A stretch of 64,000 bases of DNA from Halorussus salinisoli. Its GTDB lineage: Archaea; Halobacteriota; Halobacteria; Halobacteriales; Haladaptataceae. The stretch is taken from positions 620,001 to 684,000 of the forward strand of contig SZNP01000001.1 of NCBI GenBank assembly GCA_005239435.1, written 5' to 3'. A model generated the notes under the pieces. It saw nothing but the letters and a program-made list of their open reading frames with translations. It made no database searches and was not told where the DNA came from. A program made the translations under genes and the position numbers. Shown here piece by piece: positions 17,446 through 25,783 of this stretch; positions within the stretch are counted from its first letter, which is position 1; the number at the start of each line of letters is the position of its first letter.

Positions 17446-17664
17446 TACAGGCGGTAAGCCCCTTCCTCAAGGAGCAACACAGGGAGCGAAGCGACCGAGT
17501 AGCGTTAACGAGACGCTTCGCGTCTCGTTCGCACATCAGAAACCTTCGATTTCTGAGGACGCAGTAGGGAGGGGATACACCGCCGTCATCATCTCGCATA
17601 CACTGTCTTGTTGCAGGCCCACGCACCGACACACTTATGTTGAAACTATATATAAACACTGGTG

Positions 17665-17805
17665 ATGGATAGGCACGAAATCGAAGGCCACGAAGTCATC
17701 GAGGGCGAGGTGAAAGCCACCGGCAACGGCGCACACGTCCTTGTTCCAAAGCGGTGGCGTGGCGCAGACGTGAAAATTGTCCGAACGTCCGAACCCGACG
17801 AGTAG
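17665..17805 (+). CDS. DUF2080 transposase-associated protein (46 aa)
   Basis: MDRHEIEGHEVIEGEVKATG, then NGAHVLVPKRWRGADVKIV: the full DUF2080 pattern, an AbrB-like strand-rich small protein found immediately in front of tnpB in many haloarchaeal IS elements. It may regulate the element. TATATAAAC lies about 15-20 bases upstream. It is intact although its tnpB is destroyed. Confidence 0.75.
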   Translation: MDRHEIEGHEVIEGEVKATGNGAHVLVPKRWRGADVKIVRTSEPDE

Positions 17806-17808
17806 CCG

Positions 17809-17900
17809 ATGAACTACAACTATAGGTATCGCCTTAAGCCGACAGAAAGCTAGCGGGAGACGCTGGACTATCACCGAGATACTTGTAGAAACTCTACAGA
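17809..17900 (+). pseudogene. tnpB 5' remnant
   Basis: The frame starts MNYNYRYRLKPTES and then reads TAG where relatives have a Gln codon, continuing RETLDYHRD for a few codons before the sequence passes into the right-end region. Only the N-terminal tip of a TnpB remains. Confidence 0.65.
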
Positions 17901-17979
17901 TGAGCGAGGCGAGTGCCTCGGGGCTTGCCCCCGAGGTACTTCACCACAAAGGTGGTGGGTGATCTAGACTGTCAGGACA

Positions 17980-19308
17980 CTACTCGGAGAGAGATCCGGG
18001 ATTCCATGTTCCGTCAAAGTCTTCGTGAAGGAAGGGTTTCGCATCGGATCCGGCGTAGGTGCCGACGACCTGTCCGTCGCCTTCGAGATAGTACTGGTAG
18101 GTCGTTAGTCCCTCAAGGCCGACTGGGCCTCTGGCATGGGTTTTTCCGGTACTGATGCCGACTTCTGCACCGAGACCAAATCGGTAGCCGTCGCTGAATC
18201 GTGTCGAGGCGTTGTGAAACACGCTCGCCGAGTCGAGACTCCGCATGAAGATACTGGCTCGCTCGGAGTCATCAGTAACGATCGAGTCCGTGTGCTTCGA
18301 CCCATACGTTGTGATGTGGTCGAGAGCCGACTCCATTGAGTCGACAACTTTGATTGAGACAACTAGATCACCGTACTCGGTCGACCAGTCCTCCTCAGTA
18401 GCAACGTCCGTATCGATGATGTCGCGAACGCGGTCGTCGCCCCGCATTTCGACACCGGCAGTCTCGTAGCGGTCGGCGATCATTGGCAGGAACTGTTCGG
18501 CGACAGTGTCATGAACGAGGAGGGTTTCGACGGCGTTACAGACGGCAGGGTACTGCACCTTCGCATCGTAGGCGATGTCGGTCGCCATCGAGAGATCTGC
18601 CGCGTCGTCGACGTAGACGTGGCAAACACCTTCGGTGTGGCCGAGCACGGGGATGCTCGTGTTGTCCTGGATGTAGCTCACGAACTCCGAACTCCCCCGC
18701 GGCATAACGAGGTCGATCGAATCATCCATTTCGAGTAGCGTATCAACGTCTGCCCGGGCTTCGATGAGTTGTGACCATCCGTTGGGCATGTCGGATGTCG
18801 CATCCTGAATTATGTCGAAGAGCACCCTGTTGGATTGGCTTGCTTCGCTGCCGCCTTTGAGTATCACCGCGTTGCCCGACTTGAGGCTGAGTGCGGCGAT
18901 TTGGACGAGTGCGTCGGGACGGGATTCGAAAATAGTGCCGATGACGCCGATTGGAACTGTAGACTTGTAGAGTTCGAGATTCTCGTCGAGTTTCCGCGCT
19001 GTTTGGGTCTTTCCAAGGGGGTCTTCTTGGGTGGCGACGCTTCGAACCATCTCCGTGATGCTCTCGAGCTTTGCGTCCGAGAGTTTGAGGCGGTCGACAA
19101 GAGCCTGACTGTACTCGCCAGCCTCAAGGAGCTTTTCAGCCTCACGGACGTCAGTTTCGTTGGCCTTGAGGATTTCGTCGTGTCGTGCGTCGATGGCGTC
19201 AGCGATCGACTCTAGGGCCGCCGAGCGCTCGTCGTCAGATAGTTGTGCGATTTCTAGCGCGGCAGTCTGTGCCTCTTGAATCTTGGTTTCGGTGGATTTC
19301 TCGCTCAT
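17980..19308 (-). CDS. proA: Glutamate-5-semialdehyde dehydrogenase (gamma-glutamyl phosphate reductase)
   Basis: 442 residues of the ALDH superfamily ProA type. It reduces gamma-glutamyl phosphate with NADPH to glutamate 5-semialdehyde, the second step of proline synthesis. Seen: VPIGVIGTIFESRPD (cofactor-side motif), LKGGSEASQSN, VMPRGSSEFV, and the catalytic cysteine C257 in QYPAVCNAVETLLVH; the C-terminal AEVGISTGKTHARGPVGLEG is the family signature. It starts three bases after the proB stop, so it is cotranscribed with proB and proC. Length and motifs are normal. Confidence 0.95.
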   Translation of the reverse strand: MSEKSTETKIQEAQTAALEIAQLSDDERSAALESIADAIDARHDEILKANETDVREAEKLLEAGEYSQALVDRLKLSDAKLESITEMVRSVATQEDPLGKTQTARKLDENLELYKSTVPIGVIGTIFESRPDALVQIAALSLKSGNAVILKGGSEASQSNRVLFDIIQDATSDMPNGWSQLIEARADVDTLLEMDDSIDLVMPRGSSEFVSYIQDNTSIPVLGHTEGVCHVYVDDAADLSMATDIAYDAKVQYPAVCNAVETLLVHDTVAEQFLPMIADRYETAGVEMRGDDRVRDIIDTDVATEEDWSTEYGDLVVSIKVVDSMESALDHITTYGSKHTDSIVTDDSERASIFMRSLDSASVFHNASTRFSDGYRFGLGAEVGISTGKTHARGPVGLEGLTTYQYYLEGDGQVVGTYAGSDAKPFLHEDFDGTWNPGSLSE

Positions 19309-19311
19309 AGG

Positions 19312-20199
19312 TCACACGTCGTTTTGAGTGGTTTCTGCGTTGTTGCTCAGGCCGTTGGTGGGGACAAAGATTGTTCCAACCGCTTTGCTGGTTCCGATCT
19401 TTGCTAACACGTCCGGTTCAGTGAATTTCGCGATGACGGCAGGAATTCCGTGTTCGCTGACCGAGCGCGCGCCGGTCACCTTGGTTTGAATTCCGCCGAA
19501 GGATGCCGTCGAACTATCGTCGATGAGTTGCTGGACTTCTGCGTAGTTGCTGCCGACGGCCTCGATTCGCTCTGCCTCAAGATTCTCCTTGGGGTTGTCA
19601 GTGTAGACACCGCCAACGTCGGTGAGTGTAATCAACAAGTCCGCGTCAACACCAATGGCGACTGACGATGATAACATATCGTTATCGCCGATTCGGAGTT
19701 CTTCTGTGGCGACGGCGTCGTTTTCGTTGATGACCGGGATAACGCCCCACTCTAGAAGCGTTTCGATGGTATTCGTGAAATTAGTGAACCGGTCGGGATC
19801 CTCAAAGTCGTTCTCGGTTAAGAGGATTTGTGCGACCGTCTGATCGTACCGATCGAAACTCTCAGTATAACACCGCATGATCTGGGACTGTCCGATAGTG
19901 GACAACGCCTGGGACTCCTCGATAGTCTCGTTTGAGAAGCCCAACTGGCCCTTGCCCGCACCGACCGCCCCAGACGATACGAGTATTACCTGTTTATCCT
20001 GCTCTAAGAGCCCGACAACATCGCCGACCAGCTTGTCGATCCTTGAGGTATCGAGGTTGGATGCCCCGTCCGTCAGTGAGTTTGTTCCGGCCTTGACGAC
20101 GACTCTTTGGGCATCAGCCGCAAGTTCCCGCGTTCGATTGACGATATCGCTGTCGACCGTCTCGATTTCGACGCTGTTGTTCTCGATTGACTCACTCAT
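19312..20199 (-). CDS. proB: Glutamate 5-kinase
   Basis: An amino-acid kinase fold enzyme (295 aa) that phosphorylates glutamate at the gamma carboxylate using ATP, the first committed step to proline. Motifs: [12 protein letters not shown] (phosphate loop), [35 protein letters not shown] and [12 protein letters not shown]. The PUA domain of bacterial ProB is absent, as in many short versions. The ATG complementary to 20197-20199 is chosen because it follows the proC stop region with an eight-base overlap and starts on MSES; longer upstream extensions lie inside proC. Confidence 0.92.
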   Translation of the reverse strand: MSESIENNSVEIETVDSDIVNRTRELAADAQRVVVKAGTNSLTDGASNLDTSRIDKLVGDVVGLLEQDKQVILVSSGAVGAGKGQLGFSNETIEESQALSTIGQSQIMRCYTESFDRYDQTVAQILLTENDFEDPDRFTNFTNTIETLLEWGVIPVINENDAVATEELRIGDNDMLSSSVAIGVDADLLITLTDVGGVYTDNPKENLEAERIEAVGSNYAEVQQLIDDSSTASFGGIQTKVTGARSVSEHGIPAVIAKFTEPDVLAKIGTSKAVGTIFVPTNGLSNNAETTQNDV

Positions 20200-20965
20200 T
20201 GTCAACTTTGTCTGCGAGTTCTGTTGCTCGGTGTTCGGCCGCCGTAACTGCATTGCCGATCGTTTCCTCGACATCGCTGTCCCAGAGGACTTCCATCCCT
20301 TCGATGGTCGTTCCCTTTGGGGAACATACTGCGTCGACGAGCTCCTCGATTTCTCGGTCGGAGCGCAGCACCGTCTCCGCAGCCCCTTTAAACGTCTGGG
20401 CGGCAAGTATTCTCGCATCCTCCGGGGGTAACCCACTATCTACGCCCGCCGAGGCCATGGCCTTCAGCAGATAGAACACAAACGCTGGCCCACTCCCATT
20501 AACCGCGGTCGCGATGTCCATCTGCGCTTCATCAATCTCGACGAACACACCAACGTCATTAAGGAGTTCTCGCACATCGTCTCCAAGTTCTCCCGATACG
20601 GCCGCAGCCATATGTCCGTTCTCTGCGGCAAGATTCGGCATGACCCGGACGATGTTCGCGTCAGTTTGATTCTTGAGGACGTCCATCGATACACCCGCAG
20701 CGATAGAGACGAGAGTTTGCTCCGCCGAGAGATCGAGATCAGCGACAATCTCAGCGGTGAGATCAGGCTTCACAACAACGAAGACAACATCGGCTTCGGT
20801 TGTAGTTGCAAGATCAGTCGTCGTTCGCGTACAGTACTCCGACACATCTTCGAGCGCCTGTTCGTCGATATCACACGCCGTCACACTGTGACGACCAGTC
20901 TGGGAGAGCCCCTTCACCAGAGCACTCCCCATATGGCCACATCCGATAACGCTGGCATCAACCAT
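20192..20965 (-). CDS. proC: Pyrroline-5-carboxylate reductase
   Basis: A 257-residue NAD(P)H-dependent enzyme catalysing the last step, P5C to proline. The N-terminal Rossmann motif is [28 protein letters not shown] and [12 protein letters not shown] follow. The C-terminal dimerisation domain carries the signature [20 protein letters not shown] and [11 protein letters not shown]. It is the first gene of the operon proC-proB-proA and overlaps proB by eight bases. Complete and normal in length. Confidence 0.95.
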   Translation of the reverse strand: MVDASVIGCGHMGSALVKGLSQTGRHSVTACDIDEQALEDVSEYCTRTTTDLATTTEADVVFVVVKPDLTAEIVADLDLSAEQTLVSIAAGVSMDVLKNQTDANIVRVMPNLAAENGHMAAAVSGELGDDVRELLNDVGVFVEIDEAQMDIATAVNGSGPAFVFYLLKAMASAGVDSGLPPEDARILAAQTFKGAAETVLRSDREIEELVDAVCSPKGTTIEGMEVLWDSDVEETIGNAVTAAEHRATELADKVDNE

Positions 20966-21494
20966 TACTATCCCACTATACTCACACGCGGATGATACCC
21001 TCTACGATTTTCTACACAGGCAGAAAAAGCGGAGTACACAGACTGGCCTCCTACCATCCTTGAAGATGAAAGCCTTGGTCAGGTGGCGACCGATAGGGCA
21101 GAGTTATCTGTCGAATGGGAACGATTACAGCAATGGATTTCAGTATTAGTGTATATACCGAGTAGTATCGCGAGTGATGGCCGAGCCCGGTCGACCGACG
21201 AGGCGTTGTTTACCTGATCGGACGGTCCGGTACGCGTTGAACCAGCTAGAGGATGCCGATCTTGTACCACTGTCTAATGACGGTCCGTACTAGTACCCAC
21301 TAGAGATTGCCTGCACCCGATTATTTATTCATCTGTGGGAGAGTATCACAGACGCACCGCCAGCGCGATACCTACGCCAAAACCCAAACTGGATTTATCG
21401 CGCTTATGCGGGCCATTGCGAGCACCTATGACAAAGCCACGGTTGTTCACCGACTGTCTTTGTCAGCCTGTCATCTGACGCGACACCGCCACCA
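20966..21494. other. Non-coding stretch with a decayed HTH fragment
   Basis: No intact gene. At 21177-21293 the plus strand reads MAEPGRPTRRC, LPDRTVRYALNQLEDADLV and a stop: the recognition helix part of a small winged-helix regulator of a type often found near IS elements. It is probably a remnant. The remainder shows nothing recognisable. Confidence 0.35.
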
Positions 21495-21569
21495 GTGTGC
21501 TGGAAAATTAGCACACAACACCGGGCTACTTGCCCCGTCAACCGCAAGATAGCCCGGTTTTTTGACGGG
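21495..21569 (+). ncRNA. Candidate structured RNA: two hairpins and a potential pseudoknot
   Basis: Hairpin A: GTGTGCT (21495-21501) pairs with AGCACAC (21510-21516). Hairpin B: CCGGGCTA plus CTTGC (21521-21533) pairs with GCAAG plus TAGCCCGG (21544-21557, one bulged A). The loop of B is CCCGTCAA (21534-21541), and the sequence after the T run is TTGACGGG (21562-21569), its exact complement, so an H-type pseudoknot can form. The T run after hairpin B could also make it a terminator. No gene is close upstream. Function unknown. Confidence 0.45.
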
Positions 21570-21885
21570 AGAAAATATTAACTGTGACTCCAGAGATGCG
21601 ATTACATTTGGGCTACGCGCTCGTGGCATCGGCACTAACCGTCCTCATGGGCTTCGCGGTTATTTTGTCCCTGCCAGGGATATCTCCTTGTTCTTGAATC
21701 CTCTTGGGAATCGGAATTAGTTCCCGCTCCTTAACCCATCTTTTTCCTGAAAAATCATACTAATCTCCTATCTATGAGCACACCGGTGGGCCCCGATCTC
21801 GGAAACAATCTCTTGGACAGATCTTCCTTTGGATCCATTTGAGTAACCGGTTATAGACAACGTAGTGGGAGTCTGCAGTAGAATA
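21570..21885. other. Intergenic, one short membrane-like frame
   Basis: A 33-codon plus-strand frame at 21596-21697 (MRLHLGYALVASALTVLMGF...) would encode a single hydrophobic helix, but nothing supports it as a gene. Otherwise there is no recognisable content until the palindrome cluster. Confidence 0.3.
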
Positions 21886-21967
21886 CAGCAGAATCAGCAG
21901 TCAAATTTGACTGCTGAATTTCGACAGTCGAAATTCTGTAGTCTAATCTACAGTCGAATTTCTGCTG
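21886..21967. repeat. Nested palindrome cluster (possible four-way junction)
   Basis: Outer arms CAGCAGAA (21886-21893) and TTCTGCTG (21960-21967) are complementary. Inside lie three palindromes in a row: a perfect 24-base one centred at 21905/21906 (half TCAGCAGTCAAA, 21894-21905), a perfect one around A21926 (GAATTTCGAC with its complement, 21916-21936), and CTGTAG/CTACAG around a 6-base loop (21936-21953). As single-stranded DNA or RNA this folds into a cloverleaf; as duplex it offers several operator-like sites. It lies about 45 bases before the wHTH gene at 22011. Confidence 0.6.
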
Positions 21968-22010
21968 GAGATTTCTTTGGACTTTTCCCGTTGGGTTCAA
22001 GAGACAGAGT

Positions 22011-22649
22011 ATGGACGTCGAGCAGCAGGATTTCGACTGGAAAGCAGAAGCCGTCCTTCGAACGCTGAGCCAATTAGATGGAAGCGCCACTACGTCAGAG
22101 ATTCGGGACCACTCAGCAATTGAGGATAACAACGCGATTCTGTATCGAGTGAACGAGAAACTGGAACCCGCCGGCTACGTACAATCGTCTCGCGTCGATA
22201 CGGAAGGGGCGATTATTCCGCCGAAACAAATCGAACTCACTGCCGAAGGCGAACAACTTGCTGAAAAACTCCCGGAAGAACAGGGGGATCTAACGCTGGA
22301 GAATCTCCCTAGCAAGGTCGAACAACTTACTAAACAACTTAACCACGTGCAGTCACGGATTGAGACGCTTGAAGCCCAGAACATAGCGTCAGATAGCTCC
22401 TCGGAGGCGACTTCCTCCTCTGATAGGGATGAGATTGCTGACCTTCAGGAGCAACTCGAAAGCCAGCAAGAACAGCTCTCGCAGATAGAACAGCGTCTCG
22501 GCGTAATTGAAGAGCAAGCAATGGGTGGGTGGGCGGACGATAAACAGGAGGAGTTTGAGACACTGTGGAACGCGATGCTCGCAATGCGGCAGTTCCTCGA
22601 GAACGAAGTCCAACCCAACACGACAGGGACACTTCACGACTATCAGTAG
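22011..22649 (+). CDS. wHTH protein with long coiled coil (212 aa)
   Basis: Residues about 8-75 form a winged helix (AEAVLRTLSQLDGSATTSEI, NAILYRVNEKLEPAGYVQSS, with QIELTAEGEQLAEKL as wing and exit helix). Residues 90-185 are heptad-rich coiled coil in two blocks separated by a Ser-rich hinge, and the tail is WNAMLAMRQFLENEV. Such proteins are frequent near haloarchaeal plasmid and conjugation genes. Given the palindrome cluster directly upstream and the convergent secretion operon, it may control its own promoter or act in DNA binding for transfer or partition; this is inference. Confidence 0.65.
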   Translation: MDVEQQDFDWKAEAVLRTLSQLDGSATTSEIRDHSAIEDNNAILYRVNEKLEPAGYVQSSRVDTEGAIIPPKQIELTAEGEQLAEKLPEEQGDLTLENLPSKVEQLTKQLNHVQSRIETLEAQNIASDSSSEATSSSDRDEIADLQEQLESQQEQLSQIEQRLGVIEEQAMGGWADDKQEEFETLWNAMLAMRQFLENEVQPNTTGTLHDYQ

Positions 22650-22682
22650 CCGGACGCAGTGCAAGACGTGGTCGATGTACTC

Positions 22683-22814
22683 CTAGAGGTTGTCTCCGTG
22701 CTCTTTTGCAATCTGCTCGTTCTCGCGCTGCTGGAGGTGGCGCATAGTCGTGACACATAGCGAGCAGAAGCCAACCTTTGAGAGGTGGGGATGAGCGACA
22801 GCACCGTTCCACAC
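22683..22814 (-). CDS. Possible small CxxC protein (43 aa)
   Basis: From a GTG complementary to 22812-22814 the minus strand reads to VGFCSLCVTTMRHLQQRENE and ends at the TAG at 22683-22685. The FCSxC...MRHLQQRE pattern resembles the second half of small haloarchaeal zinc-ribbon proteins, but only one CxxC is present and stops lie immediately upstream. It may be a truncated gene. Confidence 0.35.
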   Translation of the reverse strand: MWNGAVAHPHLSKVGFCSLCVTTMRHLQQRENEQIAKEHGDNL

Positions 22815-22869
22815 TACGACTTATCAGACCGATGGTGTCGCAGGTGTATCTGATTAATCTACGGGAAGA

Positions 22870-22895
22870 AGCCACGGGCCACCGCGCCCGTGGCT
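22870..22895. terminator. Strong GC hairpin between convergent genes
   Basis: GCCACGGGC (22871-22879) pairs perfectly with GCCCGTGGC (22886-22894) around CACCGC, followed by ATTTA. It sits between the ends of the wHTH gene and the secretion operon and is a likely bidirectional terminator or RNA end structure. Confidence 0.5.
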
Positions 22896-22948
22896 ATTTA
22901 CCGGAAGCTATGGAGTGCTAACTGGGGTTATCAGGCAGACTGATTGAG

Positions 22949-25783
22949 TTACCAAAACTCTCGAGCAGAGGACTTATTCTCAGCGTTTCCTGGCTTATCG
23001 CCTGCTTCTTGCGAGGTCCCTGCTGGGACGGGATGTAAATCACCCGTCTCGTATATCTGAGGTTCCGTTACAGTCTCGTTGTCGGCATCGGGGAAGACAA
23101 TGAAGACGAAATCATCCTCGGTTGGCATCTGTTCGAACTCGTTTTCTGGAATAAACGGCTTGTATATTCGTGTCCAGTCGTCCTCCAACTCCTCACGCGA
23201 CCCATACACGTACTTCTCGCCATTGGTACGAACGATGAACTCGTCGTTGAGTCGTTCGTAGTATGCATCAACCGATTCCATTGACGGACTCGCCACATCA
23301 GCAGGACTGGCGAACCGAGCGTGTTCCCTCCCATCGCTATCTTGGAACACAATCTCTTCACCGTCTTCTTCCCAGACACCGCTACCTGCAGTCTGTGGCC
23401 GTAGAGGATAGACACTATCGTCGATACTGAGATGCGATCCGGTATTGTAGAACCGCCGATTCCCCTTCGCGTCTGTTTCGTTCACGAAGGTTAGCGACGA
23501 GTCGTCAATCCGTGTCTGGTTTCCAGCACGGTAGGTATCGTAGAGGATTTGTTCACCTCGTCGTGCCCAATAGCCGAACTCATCATGATTGCCACTGCCG
23601 TCCTTGCACGCAAAGACGCACTTCCGCCCTGAATTGATCGCCTTCCGGAGGTTCGACAGCGTCTGCATTGGCTTTTTGATCGTCGAGGTCTCGGCCTCGA
23701 TGCTGAGGTTCATTCCATCGCTCACGGTATACACGGCAGGATACTCCTTGCGCAACTGCTGTTCCTTCTCCCGTGACTCGACAAAGGTCTCTGCATCCAT
23801 CGGGTCAACCGGCAACTCGGCCACTCCGTCAGGTTTGTCTGTCCCATCCTGGGTCGGCAACTCAACGTGGAAGCCGAGTTTGGTGAAGTACTCGAATGCT
23901 CGCCGGAGAATCAGGCGATGTTCATCCCGTCCACCACTGGCTGAGGAACCAGTATCGAACAGAGACGACATTCCCTTTGAGGTGAGTCGCACATGGACTT
24001 CTCCCTCAGTGCGTTGTAATTCGAGGATATCACCTGCCATCTGTTCGCGGAGGTTCGCTAACTCGCTCGTCGCCATCGATTCCATCCGCGTGTGAAACTC
24101 TGCATCTACTTGGTCAACAGAAACCCACCTTCCATCCCCGTCTTCCTTACAGCTTGCAGCAAAGACGGCCTGTGCCATCACCGACTGCAAATCAGTCGAG
24201 GACCTCTCCCCGTTTTCACTCTGGTCATCTCTCGGTGTATCGAATCGGAGTGCGTCTTTGATCTCGGTATCGTCAAGCCGGGACTGACCATACGTGACCA
24301 AGCTCTGGTCGACAACACGTTCAGCCTCTGCGTCTGAACGGAGCGGTGGATACGGTGCGAACGTCTTGATGCGAACTGGGTCGGACAGCGCATCGTTTTC
24401 ACCGAGGGTTAATCGCAGCCACGCGTGATAGGATGGTGTCTCATTAAGTTCGCTTCCCGAGAGGTCGCCAAATCGCTTTGCGATCGCCGTCGCGTCACTC
24501 GGATTACCAGGACGGAAACTCAATAACGTGTTGCAGTTGCCGAAAATAGCGTTCTGGACGGATTTTGGGAGCTGTGATGGCTGCTGGCAACAGAGCGTGA
24601 CGCCCATGTTCATCGCACGAGCCTTCGAGAGCATCGCCTCAACGTCGGTTTCCTCGTTTACGACCGCGTCGAACTCGTCCACCACGAGGAAGTACGGATC
24701 ACGATCACTCTCAGGACGTGCTTTCCGAGCCTTGATTGCTGTCCAGACACGCCGCATCACGGCAGTCGCAATCATGTTCGCAATCGTCGTGCTTTCCGTA
24801 CCATTCCGGACGACAACGAGTTCCCCCTCTTCGACGGCTTCACTGATGTTTAGCGGTGAGTCACGGTGTGCAATCAGCCGCCGAGTAATCGGGTTCTCAA
24901 CCCAGGGCTGGAACCGGCCAAGCAACGGTTCAAGCGAACTATCGCTTAGTTCGGCGATCTTCTGAGTGTACTCCTGAATGAACTCAATCCGTTCTTCAGA
25001 GACGTGGTCGGCGAACTGCTGGCGGTTGTCCTCCGTCAGCAGCGCGTAGTACATGTCCAGCAATGTATAGTCGTAGCTGGACCGGTGCATCGCCCGAATC
25101 ATGTTCTGGGCGACACGGTCCATTCGCGCACCCCAGTATCGTTCAGCACGCAACAGCGAGACTAAATCGTCGACGAGCGCCTCGACTGCCGCGTCATACT
25201 GGGGATGATTCGGCTCAAGCCCGATATTAAGGAAATTGAACCCCACCTCTCGATTCCTCTCGGACCCTGGCTCAATCCAAACAACGTCGTCTAACCGTTC
25301 TGCTGGCAATAACTGGAGTAGCTCACTGGCACCATCTCCTTTTGGATCGATGAAACACCAGCCGTGATCACCGTACGCCCACTGTTGGAGCATGTTCTGC
25401 AGGACGGTACTCTTCCCATACCCGGTTGTCCCGAACACCCCGATGTGTTGAGTGAGATTCTCGAACGAAATCCCGGCTTCTTGAACGCCAGCCTTTCCAT
25501 AGCCAATCCACGTCGCCTGTTCGGGGTTCTCCTGAGCGTGTTCGATCATTCGGCGTGGCCATTCCCCAGCGAACGTCTCCTCCTCATTGGCTACCGTGCC
25601 GGTCGCGGTAAGTTCCTTGCCACGCCGAGACGTACTATCGTCTTGCTCGAATGCATACGGCCACGCCTCTACACTCTCGTCTTGATTTGAGTCCGACTGA
25701 GCACCCACCGATTCGGCCATCGATGACTCCTCGTCGTCGCTTGTTCCGGCCGACCGATTCAGGAAAGGGAGCGAGAATCTCAC
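22949..25783 (-). CDS. T4SS coupling ATPase (TraD/VirD4/HerA type) with nuclease-like C-terminus
   Basis: 944 residues. After a disordered N-terminus comes ISFENLTQHIGVFGTTGYGK, with Walker A GTTGYGKST at 118-126, IDPKGDGASELL, Walker B PYFLVVDEFDAV (365-373) and the CCQQPSQLPKSVQNAIFGNC sensor region: the motor that feeds DNA into a type IV secretion channel. A helical linker (530-610) resembles a winged helix. Then a PD-(D/E)XK-like core follows: an LRRAFEYFTKLGFHVELP helix, DKPDGVAEL (D652) and LSIEAETSTIKKP (E696, E698, K703/K704). The nuclease motif is by inspection only. Last gene of the operon; overlaps the previous gene by four bases. Confidence 0.8.
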   Translation of the reverse strand: MRFSLPFLNRSAGTSDDEESSMAESVGAQSDSNQDESVEAWPYAFEQDDSTSRRGKELTATGTVANEEETFAGEWPRRMIEHAQENPEQATWIGYGKAGVQEAGISFENLTQHIGVFGTTGYGKSTVLQNMLQQWAYGDHGWCFIDPKGDGASELLQLLPAERLDDVVWIEPGSERNREVGFNFLNIGLEPNHPQYDAAVEALVDDLVSLLRAERYWGARMDRVAQNMIRAMHRSSYDYTLLDMYYALLTEDNRQQFADHVSEERIEFIQEYTQKIAELSDSSLEPLLGRFQPWVENPITRRLIAHRDSPLNISEAVEEGELVVVRNGTESTTIANMIATAVMRRVWTAIKARKARPESDRDPYFLVVDEFDAVVNEETDVEAMLSKARAMNMGVTLCCQQPSQLPKSVQNAIFGNCNTLLSFRPGNPSDATAIAKRFGDLSGSELNETPSYHAWLRLTLGENDALSDPVRIKTFAPYPPLRSDAEAERVVDQSLVTYGQSRLDDTEIKDALRFDTPRDDQSENGERSSTDLQSVMAQAVFAASCKEDGDGRWVSVDQVDAEFHTRMESMATSELANLREQMAGDILELQRTEGEVHVRLTSKGMSSLFDTGSSASGGRDEHRLILRRAFEYFTKLGFHVELPTQDGTDKPDGVAELPVDPMDAETFVESREKEQQLRKEYPAVYTVSDGMNLSIEAETSTIKKPMQTLSNLRKAINSGRKCVFACKDGSGNHDEFGYWARRGEQILYDTYRAGNQTRIDDSSLTFVNETDAKGNRRFYNTGSHLSIDDSVYPLRPQTAGSGVWEEDGEEIVFQDSDGREHARFASPADVASPSMESVDAYYERLNDEFIVRTNGEKYVYGSREELEDDWTRIYKPFIPENEFEQMPTEDDFVFIVFPDADNETVTEPQIYETGDLHPVPAGTSQEAGDKPGNAENKSSAREFW

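Larger units (their letters stand above)
17446..17950 (+). mobile_element. Internally deleted IS1341-type element
   Basis: The left end starts at ACAGGCGG and is like that of the element at 5770 (CCCCTTCCTCAAGGAGCAAC), but extended by two extra hairpins: AACGAGACGC/GCGTCTCGTT and CAGAAA/TTTCTG. It then carries an intact DUF2080 gene, only the first codons of tnpB, and a right end with the stem CCTCGGGG-CTTGC-CCCCGAGG (17916-17936). About 1.2 kb of tnpB is missing, so this is a MITE-like derivative. Confidence 0.65.

Noticed and set aside
18483..19215. Several plus-strand frames of 70-126 codons
   Set aside because: They lie entirely antisense to proA, which has all family motifs.
20200..20436. 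N-terminal extension of proB by 79 residues
   Set aside because: The extension is out-of-frame sequence within proC and does not resemble any kinase; the ATG at 20199 fits the family start.
22011..22649. Replication initiator or ParB role for the wHTH/coiled-coil protein
   Set aside because: No Rep, Orc/Cdc6 or ParB motif is visible; only position near palindromes would support it.
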